IMG/VR virus record: IMGVR_UViG_3300030107_007660
Location: 9,012 to 31,749 of that record
Reading direction: 5' to 3' (one strand)
From: a virus
Length of the DNA stretch: 22,738 bases
Part shown: piece after piece, positions 22,444-22,738 of the stretch
Layout: the number at the start of each line of letters is the position of its first letter
How positions within the stretch are numbered: position 1 is the stretch's first letter
Made by a program: the position numbers and the translations under genes
The notes under the pieces: generated by a model
The model's database searches: none
Told to the model about the DNA's origin: nothing
Seen by the model: only the letters and a program-made list of their open reading frames with translations

Positions 22444-22738
22444 TTAGCCCAACAGCTCTTCAAATGCCTTGTCAACATTACTTTGAGGCGAAGAGCTTTG
22501 GTACTTTGATGTTTCGGTACTCACATCCTCTGCATCTTCCTCTCCAAGCAGGAATTCATCCAGCATGACTTGAATCTCACCTGGAGTCTTACGAGCAGAC
22601 TCAAAGACGTCATCATATGCAGGAATTGAATCTAGCATACCAGCAATGGCGTCATCGTCCTCAGCTAGAGGCGAGGGGCGCCGGCGCGGAGTGATCGCAG
22701 TTTGCGGGAACTGAGCGCCTGCAGGCTTTCCATAGTGG
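22444..22738 (-). CDS. C-terminal part of an acidic-tailed protein, possibly ssDNA-binding protein
   Basis: The reading frame stays open from the stop at 22444 to the right edge, so this is the last 97 codons of a longer gene; an internal ATG at 22638 is not its start. The segment runs from a Gly/Pro/Gln/Arg-rich stretch (KPAGAQFPQTAITPRRRPSP) to an acidic, Ser-rich tail ending NVDKAFEELLG. A flexible linker and an acidic C-terminal tip are typical of phage gp32-like ssDNA-binding proteins, and the neighbours are recombination and replication genes. No OB-fold is in view, so this assignment is a guess. Confidence 0.6.
   Translation of the reverse strand, partial: HYGKPAGAQFPQTAITPRRRPSPLAEDDDAIAGMLDSIPAYDDVFESARKTPGEIQVMLDEFLLGEEDAEDVSTETSKYQSSSPQSNVDKAFEELLG

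Noticed and set aside
1-22738. CRISPR array, tRNA genes, insertion sequences or attachment sites
   Set aside because: No regularly spaced repeats, cloverleaf-like sequence, transposase or terminal repeats were seen; nearly every base is inside a minus-strand gene.

Overview
The window reads as the replication, nucleotide-metabolism and protein-folding module of a large tailed phage with T4-superfamily traits, most likely marine or otherwise aquatic and infecting a Gram-negative bacterium. This is inferred from content. All supported genes lie on the minus strand and are packed with short ATGA/TGATG-type overlaps. The set combines a RecA/UvsX recombinase, a DnaB/gp41-type helicase, a FEN-type 5'-3' exonuclease, a bacterial-type DNA polymerase III alpha subunit, a cobalamin-dependent ribonucleotide reductase, dCMP deaminase, dUTPase, an IMPDH/GMPR enzyme, GroEL and GroES. 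There are no ribosomal or housekeeping genes and no tRNA. A Gram-negative host fits the lipoprotein and the secreted lytic transglycosylase. The genus cannot be fixed from the sequence.

Layout in the direction of transcription (right to left). 22738-20512: C-terminal end of an acidic-tailed protein (possibly the ssDNA-binding protein), a Thr/Pro-rich lipoprotein flanked by two copies of a pseudoknot-like RNA element, a one-helix membrane protein, RecA/UvsX and a dCMP-deaminase-family enzyme. 20047-15462: a small conserved protein, the 5'-3' exonuclease, the replicative helicase and the class II ribonucleotide reductase. 15453-11444: a sigma70-like promoter, a GapR-like small protein, GroES, a lytic transglycosylase, a hypothetical protein, an HExxH metalloprotease with a possible capsid-targeting leader, a nucleotidyltransferase-like protein and a DUF6356-like membrane protein. 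11389-5565: Pol III alpha, a zinc-ribbon protein, dUTPase, IMPDH/GMPR, a ribbon-helix-helix-like protein and a sigma-region-4-like protein. 5550-4881: a T4-type late promoter, a very acidic protein and a strong terminator. 4864-1: a hypothetical protein, a ClpP-like serine protease, a 512-520-residue protein with a possible PD-(D/E)XK core, GroEL and three small proteins, the last running off the left edge.

Together the genes describe a phage that builds its own replisome, remakes the host nucleotide pool (dCMP to dUMP, dUTP removal, NTP to dNTP reduction, guanine-nucleotide balance) and supplies its own chaperonin pair. The acidic protein, ClpP-like protease and metalloprotease may belong to virion assembly or genome delivery rather than replication. 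The least explained features are the paired pseudoknot elements, the metalloprotease leader, the ClpP homologue with a substituted catalytic aspartate, the sigma-region-4-only protein beside a late promoter, and the possible nuclease core in the large unknown protein.
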